The notes under the pieces: model-generated | What the model was told of the DNA's origin: nothing | Databases searched by the model: none | Seen by the model: only the letters and a program-made list of their open reading frames with translations | Made by a program: the position numbers and the translations under genes | Part shown: in pieces, positions 30,388 to 40,440 of the stretch | Numbering within the stretch: position 1 is the stretch's first letter | Layout of the letters: each line of letters opens with the position of its first letter | NCBI GenBank assembly: GCA_030068145.1 | Contig: JAPJBO010000066.1 | Span: forward strand, 403,565-467,564 | DNA from: Diplonema papillatum | Lineage: Eukaryota; Euglenozoa; Diplonemea; Diplonemida; Diplonemidae | DNA length: 64,000 bases | Reading direction: 5' to 3'

Positions 30388-32688
30388 ATGCACCGACGGA
30401 TGATGCACGTGCCTTTCCCTGTTGTGGCGGTGCTGGCGATCGTGATCTTGGTCGCGGTGCCGGCGACTGTGGTGTTCTTGGTGACGACGAGCAACGCCGA
30501 AGACTCGATCGACGTCGTGTCGCGGCGGCTGGCGATGGCCACGATGGAGTCGGTTGAGCACCGGATCCACCAAACGGCCCTGGACGAGCCTTTGGCCGAG
30601 CTTCTCGCGGCGAAAGCCGACCTCGAGATGAATGCGACGTCCCTCAAACTTCCCGAAAACGGGCTCTACTGGGGCAAACGCATGGTTCACTGGCTGAAGA
30701 AATCAGAGCTTTTCACGCTGTACATCGCCTCCTGCGCCTCGAGAGCCATCGGCGACATCCATGGCCACGGGCTGGTCGTCGACTCCTTCGCGGATGCCTT
30801 CGCAGTAAACGACCCACCTTTTGTCCACCTCATGCCGCTCGACATGGAAACGGCAACTTGGAATTCAAGTGCTCCCTCAACCGCTAACGTTAACCTCCCG
30901 TCAAGACCGTACGTGACTGCCTTCACCGAAGGTGGCGAAGGCCTTGCCAATGCCGTGGCGAACCTCCCCGTGTGGACGCCTCTGGGGGTGTCCAAGAACC
31001 CGAAGATGGCCAACGGCGGCGGTCTGTTCACCGCCATCACCCTCCCTGTGTTCATGACCCTGACCCCGGACCCGGACGAGCTCATCGGCGTTGTGGCCCT
31101 GGGAATGTACCTCGCGGTCATCAACTTGGCGCCGTTTCTCCTCTCGAACTCTTCGTCCCTCCTCTTGATGGACAGCGATACCACGTTGATATCCTCGACA
31201 GACACGGAACAGGTCTTTTACACCGTGAACGTAAACGGAGTCGACACCTACGTGCAATACACTCTGGCCACGTGCGGCGTCCCTTTGCTGCAAGCGTTGG
31301 CGTCTTCAAATGAGCTGCCGGAGGACCTTTCTACCCGAGAAAACGACAAATCGTTCTTTCAAACGATGAATGGACCGGACGGTGAGTACTGGATCACGAT
31401 CCGTACGATCACGCACTACAACCTCCGGTGGCACGTGGTCATGCTGACCCCGGAGGAGATCTTCTTCGAGAAGATCTACGACAGCAACCGCGAAACGCTG
31501 ATCACTGTCATCGTCATGATCCTCGCCAGTTGTTTGATCTCCATTGGACTGACGCTGGTTGCCACCGACGACTTGAAGAGGTTGGCCCGCGCTTTCGATA
31601 AAATTGCGCTCATCCAGTTGGATCACCCGTCGGTTCAACACGTCAGGACGCGGCACATCATCTCGGAGTACGATTCTTTGTGCAAAGGCTTTTGGCACGC
31701 GGTGGAGATGGTGACGCACGTGCAGGCTTTTCTGCCGAAGGTCGACATCAACGACATCGTCAGCAACGAGTCGTCGACGATGCTGACGATGTCGCACGTA
31801 GAAGGGTCACGCTCGCAGAGTGCATCGGTGACAGGGTCGGTAAACGGGGTGAGCCAGGGGAGGGACAAGGTGGTTGTCGTTAGCGGGAAGGGTGCGAGGA
31901 CGACAGCGGTGGCTGATTCGTTCTCGATCGGGCTCAGGATGTCGAGCGGCGTGACCGGTCTCGTCGTGAGCTTCGACAGCTTCACGCAGGTTTGCAGCGC
32001 GTCTCCCGATCGCGCGAGCGCCGCCCACTGCGAAATGTTCACACTCATCCACGACACCGCGAAGAAGTATCAAGGGGCCATTGCCGGCCTCGACGGATCC
32101 CGCGTCACGGTAGCGTGGAGCACGACGAAGCCATGCTCTCCAGTCACATCGACGCAGCACGCTTTGGCCGCTGCGTTTGAACTCACCCGCGGGGCGAAAC
32201 CGACGCTTCCATTCACCTGCGGCGTCCACCACGCAAGCACGTACCATGGGATCATGGGCAGTAAGTCGCAGCGGTTCAACACCATCGGATCGAACCTCAC
32301 CGACGTCGCGTGCTACCTCGCGCACTACGCGTCCGGGTTGAAGGTGCTCCCCGCGATTCTGGTGTCGGGGGCTGCGGTCAACTTCGTGAAGGGGTTCTGC
32401 TGCTACAAAATCGACGAAGTCCAGCTGCTGACGGCAGACAGCGTGACCGTGTACTGGGCCGAGAAGCAGACCGCGGTGGACAACGCGGAGTGGATGTACC
32501 AGCTCCGGGAGGAGGAGGACGCGCGCAGGACGTTCCTCGACAGCTACTTCGCCGCCATCGCGAACCGAGACCCGCTCCACGCCAAAGTGGCATTGAAGTT
32601 ATTCTCCGAGCAGCACCCGAAGTTCAGCGTGCTGGTCCACCGCCTCCGTACTGCACTGGACGGCCGCTTCTACGACGACCGCTGTTGA
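30388..32688 (+). CDS. receptor A: Cache-like sensor with degenerate class III cyclase domain
   Basis: A 766-residue membrane receptor. A transmembrane helix is at residues 10-32, followed by an extracytoplasmic region of about 335 residues with several Asn-X-Ser/Thr sites and the general look of a double Cache sensor. A second helix (about 370-394) leads into a juxtamembrane block containing SEYDSLCKGFWHAVEMV, which recalls the segment before the cyclase domain in many receptor cyclases. From about 518 to 690 a class III cyclase fold is suggested by GLVVSFDSF and GVHHASTYHGIMGSKSQRF. Neither metal-binding Asp, nor the substrate-selecting pair, nor the transition-state Asn/Arg is in place, so cyclase activity is unlikely. 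The ATG at 30388 follows an A-rich leader. Receptor B (53496-55853) is a paralogue. The ligand and partner are unknown. Confidence 0.75.
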   Translation: MHRRMMHVPFPVVAVLAIVILVAVPATVVFLVTTSNAEDSIDVVSRRLAMATMESVEHRIHQTALDEPLAELLAAKADLEMNATSLKLPENGLYWGKRMVHWLKKSELFTLYIASCASRAIGDIHGHGLVVDSFADAFAVNDPPFVHLMPLDMETATWNSSAPSTANVNLPSRPYVTAFTEGGEGLANAVANLPVWTPLGVSKNPKMANGGGLFTAITLPVFMTLTPDPDELIGVVALGMYLAVINLAPFLLSNSSSLLLMDSDTTLISSTDTEQVFYTVNVNGVDTYVQYTLATCGVPLLQALASSNELPEDLSTRENDKSFFQTMNGPDGEYWITIRTITHYNLRWHVVMLTPEEIFFEKIYDSNRETLITVIVMILASCLISIGLTLVATDDLKRLARAFDKIALIQLDHPSVQHVRTRHIISEYDSLCKGFWHAVEMVTHVQAFLPKVDINDIVSNESSTMLTMSHVEGSRSQSASVTGSVNGVSQGRDKVVVVSGKGARTTAVADSFSIGLRMSSGVTGLVVSFDSFTQVCSASPDRASAAHCEMFTLIHDTAKKYQGAIAGLDGSRVTVAWSTTKPCSPVTSTQHALAAAFELTRGAKPTLPFTCGVHHASTYHGIMGSKSQRFNTIGSNLTDVACYLAHYASGLKVLPAILVSGAAVNFVKGFCCYKIDEVQLLTADSVTVYWAEKQTAVDNAEWMYQLREEEDARRTFLDSYFAAIANRDPLHAKVALKLFSEQHPKFSVLVHRLRTALDGRFYDDRC

Positions 32689-32996
32689 ACGATCCGTCTC
32701 CCTAAATGATGATCAAGGAAAATGTGACACTAGTCTCCGAGCAGCACCCGAAGTTCAGCGTGCTAGTCCACCTTCTCTGCCTGCATTGGACGGCCGCTTC
32801 TTCTTCTACGACGACCGCTGTTGAACAACCGGTCTCTCCAAATGATCAAGGAAAATGTGAAACTAGTCTCCGAGCAGCACCCGAAGTTCAGCGTGCTAGT
32901 CCACCTTCTCTGCCTGCATTGGGCGGCCGCTTCTTCTCCTACGACGGCCGCTGTTGAACAACCCGTCTCTCCAAATGATCAAGGAAAATGTGAGTG
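32604..32996 (+). repeat. tandem triplication of the 3' end of receptor A
   Basis: Three units start at CTCCGAGCAGCACCCGAAG: 32604, 32735 and 32868 (131 and 133 bp). The first spans the last 28 codons, the stop and about 45 bp of 3' sequence. The next two are near-copies beyond the stop in which small indels disrupt the frame. Units 2 and 3 resemble each other more than unit 1. Confidence 0.95.
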
Positions 32997-33056
32997 CAAT
33001 GAATACCTGCCCTTCTGCCCTGGGCGGAGCCTCAGAAGCAGTGAACTTCGCGGGTT

Positions 33057-33632
33057 CCCCCCCCCCCGGGGGGGGGGAGTATGCACAGCAGTATGCACAG
33101 CAGTATGCACAGCAGTATGCACAGCAGTATGCACAGCAGTATGCACAGCAGTATGCACAGCAGTATGCACAGCAGTATGCACAGCAGTATGCACAGCAGT
33201 ATGCACAGCAGTATGCACAGCAGTATGCACAGCAGTATGCACAGCAGTATGCACAGCAGTATGCACAGCAGTATGCACAGCAGTATGCACAGCAGTATGC
33301 ACAGCAGTATGCACAGCAGTATGCACAGCAGTATGCACAGCAGTATGCACAGCAGTATGCACAGCAGTATGCACAGCAGTATGCACAGCAGTATGCACAG
33401 CAGTATGCACAGCAGTATGCACAGCAGTATGCACAGCAGTATGCACAGCAGTATGCACAGCAGTATGCACAGCAGTATGCACAGCAGTATGCACAGCAGT
33501 ATGCACAGCAGTATGCACAGCAGTATGCACAGCAGTATGCACAGCAGTATGCACAGCAGTATGCACAGCAGTATGCACAGCAGTATGCACAGCAGTATGC
33601 ACAGCAGTATGCACAGCAGTATGCACAGCAGT
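33057..33632 (+). repeat. C11G10 palindrome and 12-bp minisatellite (46 copies)
   Basis: A C-run directly followed by a G-run (33057-33077) leads into 46 perfect copies of ATGCACAGCAGT (33081-33632). As the unit is divisible by three and free of stops, all six frames are open: YAQQ, MHSS and CTAV forward; HTAV, AYCC and CILL reverse. There is no support for translation. Confidence 0.97.
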
Positions 33633-33683
33633 ATGATGTGTATTGGGTACACGTGTGGTGCACTAGTCATTTGATTTGACGTG

Positions 33684-33715
33684 ACTAGTCATAATGACGA
33701 GTCATTATGACCAGT
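33684..33715. repeat. 32-bp imperfect palindrome
   Basis: Arms ACTAGTCATAATGAC and GTCATTATGACCAGT are inverses with one mismatch around a 2-base centre. AGTCAT motifs continue around it (33664-33720). It lies between the minisatellite and the LINE-like fragment. Confidence 0.8.
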
Positions 33716-33851
33716 CATTCTTACTGGTGGTCAAATATTCAACTATTGATTCTTACTAGTGACTACTGCATTTTGCGAAGGAATCCCTTATAGGAGTACG
33801 TTTTCGTCCCACAAAAGTGAGTGGTCTCATTCATTTGTAACATTATTATAG

Positions 33852-34925
33852 GACAGGCTCAGCTTTGCAATCCGCAAATGCATCGCAGGAGCGGTGTACT
33901 CTCGCGAGTGGTGCAACAGAAAATGGGGAACGGATGACGGCGTATGCGAGTTCTGCGACGGTGGGACGCCGGGGACCCTGCTGCACTATTTCTGGGAATG
34001 CCCGGGACCGGGGGGCAGGTGGGTCAATCTACGTTGCCGACTTGACGTCGCAGGAGTGGCGGCACAGAATATGCCCCTATGCCTGAGCACACGGGGGATT
34101 CCCCCCATCGGAACCCCGCCGGTACTCGTGGAGAGGGTCCAGAAGCTGATCGGGACCATCTCCATCGAGATGGCGCAAGCGCAGCGTAATATCGCGACGA
34201 CGCGCCCCTGGGAGCTTGCCTCCGCCGCGGCAGGGAGATATGACGTTGAGCTGGCAAGGGACAGCCGTGAGCTCCTCACGAAGCAGATCGGGACGCGCTT
34301 CGCGGCGACGCTAGTCTACTGGCTAAGGAATCTACGTTGGGTCAACACCCCCCCTCTCCCTACGACCGGCGTGGAACTCGCTTTGGATTTTGAGGCCTAC
34401 ACGCGATCCAAGCTGCCTGGGGAAACGTTTGCCGAAAAAGGGTTGCAGATAGGATATCTAACACGAGCCATCAACGACCTAAGCTTTGCTGACACGGGGG
34501 CCTCAGCCTTCCCCGGGAAGTGGCGTCAGGGTGTATGCTCTTTACGCTGTCTGGGTGCGCCGGCAATGCCGGGATTCACACACCGTCCACGTTTTGCGGC
34601 TGGACGGAGGACAGAGGCGATGTTAAACGGCATAGTAGCAGTTTGCTCCAAAGACAGCTGGAATGACGCCAAACCCGTGTACCCTCAGGACGTAGCCTTC
34701 GCTCAATGGAAGCTGAAGTTTCCCATCAAGGTGTTAGCCGCCGCCGTAGGCCGCGCAGTCGCGAGGAAGAAGAGGGCCCGCAGCGTTACAAGGCGGCGAT
34801 CCCCCGCGAGACGAGCTCGCCCGCCGGCCAGAGCGCCCGCTGCAGCACCAACTCCGGTGCCGCCACTCACTGTAGCAGAGCCGCAACCTGCAGCGCGCCT
34901 CCGGAGCGACTTACGCCCGCCGTAG
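33852..34925 (+). pseudogene. LINE-like element, C-terminal zinc-knuckle part
   Basis: An open frame of about 357 codons with no upstream start of its own (the stop TAG is at 33849). It begins DRLSFAIRKCIAGAVYSREW and continues with a Cys/His cluster: C in EWCNRKW, then C-E-F-C and H-Y-F-W-E-C, the arrangement found after the reverse transcriptase domain of many non-LTR elements. The middle has no recognisable motif; the C-terminus is Arg/Ala/Pro-rich. A (CT)n tract, a TTATTA repeat and an A-rich end follow, as at LINE 3' ends. No RT or endonuclease domain is present, so I read it as a 5'-truncated insertion. A related fragment is at 1085-1165. Confidence 0.6.
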
Positions 34926-35234
34926 CAGTGCGAAGAGAAGTGAGGAGACCGGAAACTCCCCGGAGAGATGGTCCCTGCACTCTAACTCGTCTCTCTCTCT
35001 CTCTCTCTCTCTCTTATTATTATTATTATTGTACAGTATATTGTATACAATAATGTACGAAAATCTGTACAAAAAAAATACAATAAAATACAAAAAACGA
35101 TTCGCATCACAACCGTGAACATAGTAAGATCAGTAGTAAGTGACTAGTAAATGGCATGGCTAGTGCACCGTGTACGTCCACTCCCCCATGGAGAAGAAAC
35201 ATTTTCCCCCTGGGACACCAAGCTCACGAGGGCT
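34926..35234 (+). other. probable LINE 3' untranslated end
   Basis: Contains (CT)n at 34988-35013, TTATTATTATTATTATT, a TATACAATA-rich part and an A-rich end near 35067-35098. After that, a stretch with ACTAGTAA/GTAGTAAG and no gene. Confidence 0.45.
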
Positions 35235-35450
35235 CCGTCCCTCGTTCATGTAAACGCAAAAACGATAACGAACGACGAAGACATCAAAACACCCGCCTCC
35301 CCTCTTTAAATGCAATCTTACGCGAATTGCGCAAAAAAAGCCGAAGATGGCCAACCGTACGCAGAGTCCGGATATTGGCTGGAAACGCAAACACAACCAA
35401 CCAAGCGGATGCCCTGTACCCGTGCCTCAATCCCTGTTCTTGGGGGGGCA
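35235..35450 (+). repeat. dispersed repeat, family J
   Basis: Aligns with 3725-3965: CGCAAAAACGATAACGAACG, CATCAAAACACCCGC, TTACGCGAATTGCGCAAAA and CCCTGTACCCGTGCCTCAA. Confidence 0.75.
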
Positions 35451-35894
35451 GGCTTCACAAAAATAGTTCTTTTTGAGCCGTCTCCCCCAGTAATGCTGCA
35501 CTCACAGCGCAGCACTAGTTTGTGGGGGTAGTCTGGTCGCCACAGACCAGTTTTGCTCCGAAAAGTGTGTCGTGGGAAAAAAATGAAAACGTTAATACTT
35601 TGTTCGGACCAGGGATGCCCTCGTCTGTTTTCGTCTTGGTCTTTTCCGTTTTTTTTTCCCGTCTTTTCTGTCAACGCCCGACGTGTGTCTTTGGCAGTCA
35701 TCCCCCCACTTCTGGGGAACCAATCCCTCCTGGCCTAGGCTTGGGAAGCCCCAACTTGTATTTGAGACTGATGAAGAAGAAAAAGGACAAAAAAAGACGT
35801 GTGAATCTGCACCCTCAGGGACCTAGAAATACCTTGGCTGTAGCTAAATATTCGGGTTGGTCTTTTTTCGACTATTTTCCGCATCGCAGCCAGG
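35451..35894. other. non-coding, unassigned
   Basis: No gene is recognised. The start of family K similarity (GAAAACGTTAATACTTTG) is at 35584. A 368-codon open frame crosses this and two repeat families and has no domain, so it is not called. Confidence 0.4.
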
Positions 35895-36140
35895 CGATGT
35901 CTGAAGGGATCCTCATCGTAGGTGGCCGTCCCGCTTGGCTTGCTCGAAAAATTCATTTCACGGATTTGGCAAGGCAGATCCAGCTGCCTCACCGTCGACC
36001 CGGCGACACACACCAACAAACTCACCAGACACCACGAAAAGCTGTCGACCCACACACAAAAGAGGCGCGTTATCGACTCCCTTCGCAAACAAGCAACGTC
36101 CTTCGGGAGGGGCGACGTTTTAAAAACATTGCTCCCGCAG
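35895..36140 (+). repeat. dispersed repeat, family K
   Basis: Same-orientation match to 13140-13450: GAAGGGATCCTCATCG, ATCCAGCTGCCTCACCGTCG, CACACACCAACAAACTCACC, GGCGCGTTATCGACTCCC. Confidence 0.75.
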
Positions 36141-36289
36141 GAATTCCTCAAAAAAAAGAGGCTCGAAAAAAAGAGGGTGAGGAATTCCTCACCTTTTTCC
36201 CGTTGGTGGTATCGTGTAGCCAAAGCACTACACCATCACAGTCTACTCTCTGCTGGGCTGGCGGGCAGAAGTCTGGGGCTGCCACAGGG

Positions 36290-36557
36290 GCTGGAGCCGA
36301 GAAAGAGAGTCGAGGCTCAAGCAGCCCGGATTTCTTGACAGATTCTCTCCGAGTCGGCACAAGTGCCATGTTCCATACGATCTGGTCTGCATCTACTCGT
36401 GGTAATGATTCACCAGCACAGTATCGAGTGGTGGTTGAATTTGAAACGGGCTGTTGCCTCCAGGAATGTGCAGTGTTTATTGTGACTGAGAAGTGCAAAT
36501 TTTCTTCACCTGTACCGTACCGTTCGCCGGGGGGCAGAGCCCCCCCGGACCCCCCCT
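36290..36557 (+). repeat. family U end with GC hairpin, left arm of an inverted pair
   Basis: It reads AGAGAGTCGAGGCTCAAGCA ... AGTCGGCACAAGTGCC ... GACTGAGAAGTGCAAA then TGTACCGTACCGTTCGCCGG and a G/C hairpin. The inverse lies at 39010-39330, so a 2.4-kb interval is enclosed by roughly 75-percent-identical inverted copies. Their hairpin modules lie at corresponding positions. Confidence 0.75.
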
Positions 36558-36679
36558 GGAGGAAAGCTTCTCGGTCTCAGAGCGGCAAAAGAAAGCTGGT
36601 CGGGAAACCGAGGCAAAAACGAAGCTAATAACCCGGGGGGGATTTTTGGGGGGCACAGAAGAAAAAGAATCCGCTTCTG

Positions 36680-36902
36680 TTCCAAGCTTGAGTCGGAGGC
36701 AGCACAGAGCCACAACCCCGTCCGCTCTTCCCTGCGGCTGACCGTCTCGACGAGCTTGTGTACAGCGCGAGCGCCAAGCCCCAAGGTGCGCCAGGCCTTG
36801 GTCCTTTAGTTTGGGAAATTGGGAGCCACTTGACCGTAGGCCCGTGGCTCTGCAGTACCGCCGAACACGTGAAGCTTGGCTCCCGTGCTTTCCCTGGTAC
36901 CC
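36680..36902 (+). repeat. dispersed repeat R2 (5' shortened)
   Basis: From AAGCTTGAGTCGGAGGCAGC to TTTCCCTGGTACC. It lacks the first 40 bp of the family and the AAGAAG leader differs (AGAAGAAAAAGAATCC). Confidence 0.85.
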
Positions 36903-37279
36903 AACCTCTGTTGGGGGGCACAAAAAAAACAAGCCCCAAACAGGTGTTTGAATTCCTCACCAAAGTGAGGTTAGCGGGTGCACTGTTTAAAACACAAAAA
37001 AAAATTCAGTCTTAAAAAAAGCACACAGTAAAAAGCTTCCTCCCACAGTAAAAGCTTCCTCCCCCCAGACCCCTCCCACTGTCAGACCACACAAAAAGCT
37101 GAAACCTCACAGCACGAAAGACACCAATCTGTAAGCCCACGCGGGGTCATCGGAAACACAAAAACAAAAACAAATACATCACCTCATAATGAAAGATAGC
37201 TGCTTGCGGTCGGTCAGTCGCCTCACTTGTGTTGCGATGAAGAGACAGCAAGCACTTTTTACCGGCGGGAACAGAACTC

Positions 37280-37530
37280 CTGCTCTCCTTGTGCCAGAGC
37301 GAGAGGATGATGCAGCAGAACTGCTTTTTTTTGCATGGGTCACAAAATTTCTCGGTTTATACCATGTACACGCGAAGAACAAGAAACTTTTGCCTTATCA
37401 TTTTCATCACCTTTGGTCAGTTGATGCTGATTGTCCGTTGCTTCGTTTGTCAGTGCAAGCCCCAACTCCGGAAATGTTCTTGCCTACTGGGAACTGTGGA
37501 TGCGGGGGATGTCCTTACTGTTTCGACATC
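37280..37530 (+). repeat. dispersed repeat, family N
   Basis: TGTACACGCGAAGAACAAGA, TTGATGCTGAT.GTCCGTTGC and AGTGCAAGCCCCAACTCCGG match 45860-46020. Further right, GTTTCGACATCGGAAA matches 13948-13965. A 117-codon frame here is Cys-rich at its end but is not supported by the other copy. Confidence 0.7.
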
Positions 37531-37663
37531 GGAAAGCGCTGAGACCACGGGCAACCGTGGGCACAAAAACACCCAAACACGCTTCTCCCTTTCCGGGTTT
37601 TTGCGTCACTGACCTGCAGGTCAGAAGAAGAAGAAGAAAAAAGAAAAGAAGAAAAAGGCCGCT

Positions 37664-37924
37664 CCTGGTCCAGGAACGTGACGGTCAACCACAGCTTGCA
37701 AAGCTTGAGTCGGAGGCAGCACAGTGCCACAACCCCGTCCGCTTTGCCCTGCGGCTGACCGTCTCGACGAGCTTGTGTTCAGCGCAAGCGCCAAGCCCCA
37801 AGGTGCGCCACGCCTTGATGCTTTAGTTTGGGAAATCGGTAGCCACTTGACCCGTAGGCCCGTGGCTCTGCAGTACCGCCGAACACGTGAAGCTTGGCTT
37901 CCGTGTAGCAGGCTTTCCCTGGTA
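37664..37924 (+). repeat. dispersed repeat R2
   Basis: Full copy with the AAGAAGAAGAAAAAAG leader, GTCCAGGAACGTGACGG start and CCCTGGTACC end, nearly identical to 19685-19948. Confidence 0.9.
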
Positions 37925-38159
37925 CCACCTCGCCCGAAAGTCTTTCTGCTGCAGGTCAGAAAAAAATTCAAAGTTCGCTACGACGCTCGATGCGTCGTAG
38001 TAAAAACCCAAACGAAGAATCGTCTCTTCTTCCTTCTATCGAACGTCTTCCTTCAACGGCTCATTGTACTGCCGGCGGCGGAAAAAATCAAAGGGATGGG
38101 AAATAAGATAACGAAGAGAAGTGATTCTGTCTTGCTTTTGCATTCTGCAGCCATTATTT

Positions 38160-38456
38160 TACATAAGCGCCAGCTTGAAAGGAAATGCTCGACGATGCTG
38201 CCCGACAAAGAACAGAAGGGATCCAAAGTGCTGTAACTACCGAACCACGTGTTGAACGGACGTGAGGTCATGCGGGTCTACCCCTACACGACAAATCACA
38301 CAAACACAACAGGTCAAAAGTCCTGAGTGAGAAAACAACACACGGTGGTGTAAGCGAAGAACAAATCAGATTGTGTTTGTATTGTATTTGCCCCTTACCA
38401 TCTAAATTTCCCCCCTTCCATTCGGAGTCGAAGCAGCTACGTCGAGTATTTTCAGC
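38160..38456 (+). repeat. SINE-sized dispersed repeat R1a
   Basis: Full-length copy, ACATAAGCGCCAGCTTG to GTCGAGTATTTTCAGC. The middle (GTGCTGTAACTACCGAACC ... GTCATGCGGGTCTACCCC) is shared with 41603-41800. Confidence 0.9.
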
Positions 38457-39009
38457 CTAAACGAGCATCTGACCAGTTCTTTTGGATTTCCCGAGCATTT
38501 TAGGACCACCCACGTGGTAGGTTTCTAGTTTTGGGCTGCTGGGGGCCCCCCTTTTTTTTGGAAAAACAGGGGTCTTTCAGGGTCCTTTCAGCGGTCTCTC
38601 TCACCGTTCGACCCTCAAGCAAACAACGGCCGCCGCGCCCGAAAAGGAAAAAGACTGGCGCCGCGTCCTCTTTTTTTTGTGTCTAACAAATGCAGTTTGT
38701 CAGGATCCAAAACCGATCGATGGCAGCGTACTGTCCTTCATTAGCCGTTAGGGGAACAAAAGCAGGTTTGAAGGGAGTGTGCACAAACAAAAAGGACGAG
38801 GCGCTTGTCTTTTTCCCTTGTTTCTGCGTGCCAGTTTGATCCGATTTCTCTCTTGTTTCTTCACCCCGTCCTTTTTTTTTTTTTTTTGTGTATTACAGGC
38901 TATTAGCTTCAGTTTGCCTCAGTTTTCCAAATTCCGTCTCAATAGCCAATTTGCTTTCCCCGCTCTGAAATCGAGAAGCCTTAGTGTAGGCCGCCCGAAC
39001 CTTCTAAAA
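38457..39009. repeat. non-coding; weak repeats shared with 40625-40760 and 15190-15300
   Basis: AACGAGCATCTGACCA ... GAGCATTTTAGGACCACC (38460-38510) resembles 40651-40705. GGTCTCTCTCACCGTTCGAC and CTCAAGCAAACAACGGCCGC (38590-38690) are family L. No gene. Confidence 0.5.
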
Positions 39010-39330
39010 GGGGGGGTCCGGGGGACCGCCCCCCCGGCAAACGGTACGGTACATTCAGGTGGAAAGAGTTTGCACTTCTCAGTCCGTTTGTCGCGTTAAA
39101 CATACGACCAACGTACTGGTGGCACTGTTTGCCACCTCTGTGACCCTCTCCCGGTGCACACTCCTGAAGCCAGCAGCCCATTTCAAATTCATCCACCACT
39201 CAGATACTGTTTGCTGGCACGAGTAGATGCGACCAGAGATCACACGGAACAAGGCACTTGTGTCAACTCGGAAAGAATCTGTCAATAATTCTGGGCTGCT
39301 TCTGAGCCTCGACTCTCTCACTCGGCTCGG
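39010..39330 (-). repeat. family U end with GC hairpin, right arm of an inverted pair
   Basis: Inverse of 36290-36557: hairpin, AAACGGTACGGTACA, then GCACTTCTCAGTCCGTTTG and, further on, GGCACTTGTGTCAACTCGG and GAGCCTCGACTCTCTCACTC. Confidence 0.75.
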
Positions 39331-39541
39331 CACCCGCGGCAGCCCCGAACTTCTGCCAGCCAGCCCACCATGCCCAGCGGCGACCCACCGATGCCCAGCC
39401 CCTCACCGCCAGCCCAGCCCTTGATCGCCAGCCAGCTTCCTGGCACAGCGGCCAAACCCACGCCTCCACCGGACCCCCACGACTTTTTTCATCGAAGATT
39501 GATTTTTGCACTTTTTATTTTATTTTTTGAGCCGCCCGGAT

Positions 39542-39573
39542 TTCCAAATTCCGTCAGCTGACGGAATTTGGAA
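39542..39573. repeat. 32-bp perfect palindrome
   Basis: The sequence reads TTCCAAATTCCGTCAG and then its exact inverse, CTGACGGAATTTGGAA. The half CCAAATTCCGTC also occurs alone at 38926-38937. It lies 20 bp left of an R1b repeat. Confidence 0.95.
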
Positions 39574-39592
39574 TGGGAAGCTAATGCCCTGT

Positions 39593-39806
39593 ATTAAGCA
39601 CCTGCTTTGTAGGAAATGCTTGAGGAGACTGCCAGTTGCGATAGATCAAAGGAGGTAAATGTGCTGTTGTAGCCCACACGAAACACAGGTGAATCTGGGT
39701 TTAGTGGCGGGCGTAAGCGTTCAACTAGACCCACTTTGTAGTTGTATTGTTTTCTCCCCCTCTAGCCTCCTTCGAAATGAGCACAAGGCAGCCCCTCGAG
39801 TATTTC
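39593..39806 (+). repeat. SINE-sized dispersed repeat R1b
   Basis: TTAAGCACCTGCTTTGTAGG to CTCGAGTATTTCC. Other copies: 41229-41446, 43649-43866, 49375-49570. The ends and several interior blocks match R1a, so R1a and R1b look like two subfamilies of one element. Confidence 0.85.
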
Positions 39807-40089
39807 CAATGCAAACCAGTGAAACCACCCACAACCCGTTTTTTTTTTTAGCACAGCACAGCAACCCGCCAGATTTGTACGAAAAAAATCCTGCGGCTTT
39901 CCCCACTGGGCAATTGACTACGCGAACATTGCCGGAAGCACAAAAAGCAAACTTCTGTAAAACCCCTGAACAAACGCGCTGCGAGGCAAAGATACGACAG
40001 TTGCCGAACACCCTACGGCAGTTGCCGAAGGTCACCCCTGCAAGCAGGTGCTGCAAGCCTCTAGGCAAAAACCCGTTTTCACACTTCTT

Positions 40090-40440
40090 GATAGCGGAAC
40101 AGAATATCGAAATGTCGAAATTCTGAACTGTGAACTCATGATGAAAGGAAAACGGTGAAAGATCCGGCGAGACTTGAGCGTTCGTCTTTGGTCGACGAGT
40201 GGTTTGGCGTCCTGTCCGCCTTCGCGACGCTCGGAAGATAAGTCGAACTATCGGAGGAAGTGACAGCAAGAGAAACACGTTTGACTGTAATCTGGCTGTT
40301 TAGTTTGGTGTTAGAATGCAGAATATCTGTAGCGATGGCCTGCATTAGCCTGTTTAGACTGTATATTACAGACCAACGGGAGTTGATCGGTCAGGCTACC
40401 ATGCGACGTTGAAAAAGGAGTCGGGAGATTGAGGGAGTGG
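40090..40440 (+). repeat. dispersed repeat, family O
   Basis: ATATCGAAATGTCGAAATTC, GAAAGATCCGGCGAGACTTG, CGCCTTCGCGACGCTC and GTCAGGCTACCATGCGACG match 17850-18170. The tandem tail is shorter here and includes GGTGTTAGAATGCAGAAT. Confidence 0.75.

Noticed and set aside
32896-33679. Long open frames on both strands encoding (YAQQ)n, (CTAV)n, (MHSS)n and similar peptides
   Set aside because: They exist only because a 12-bp unit without stops is repeated 46 times; all six frames are open, and there is no domain or start context.
35522-36628. 368-codon frame
   Set aside because: Spans family K, unassigned DNA and family U end sequence; no matching frame survives in the other copies.
37189-37542. 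117-codon frame ending in a Cys-rich CGCGGCPYC
   Set aside because: It lies in dispersed repeat N and is not preserved in the other copy at 45860-46020.
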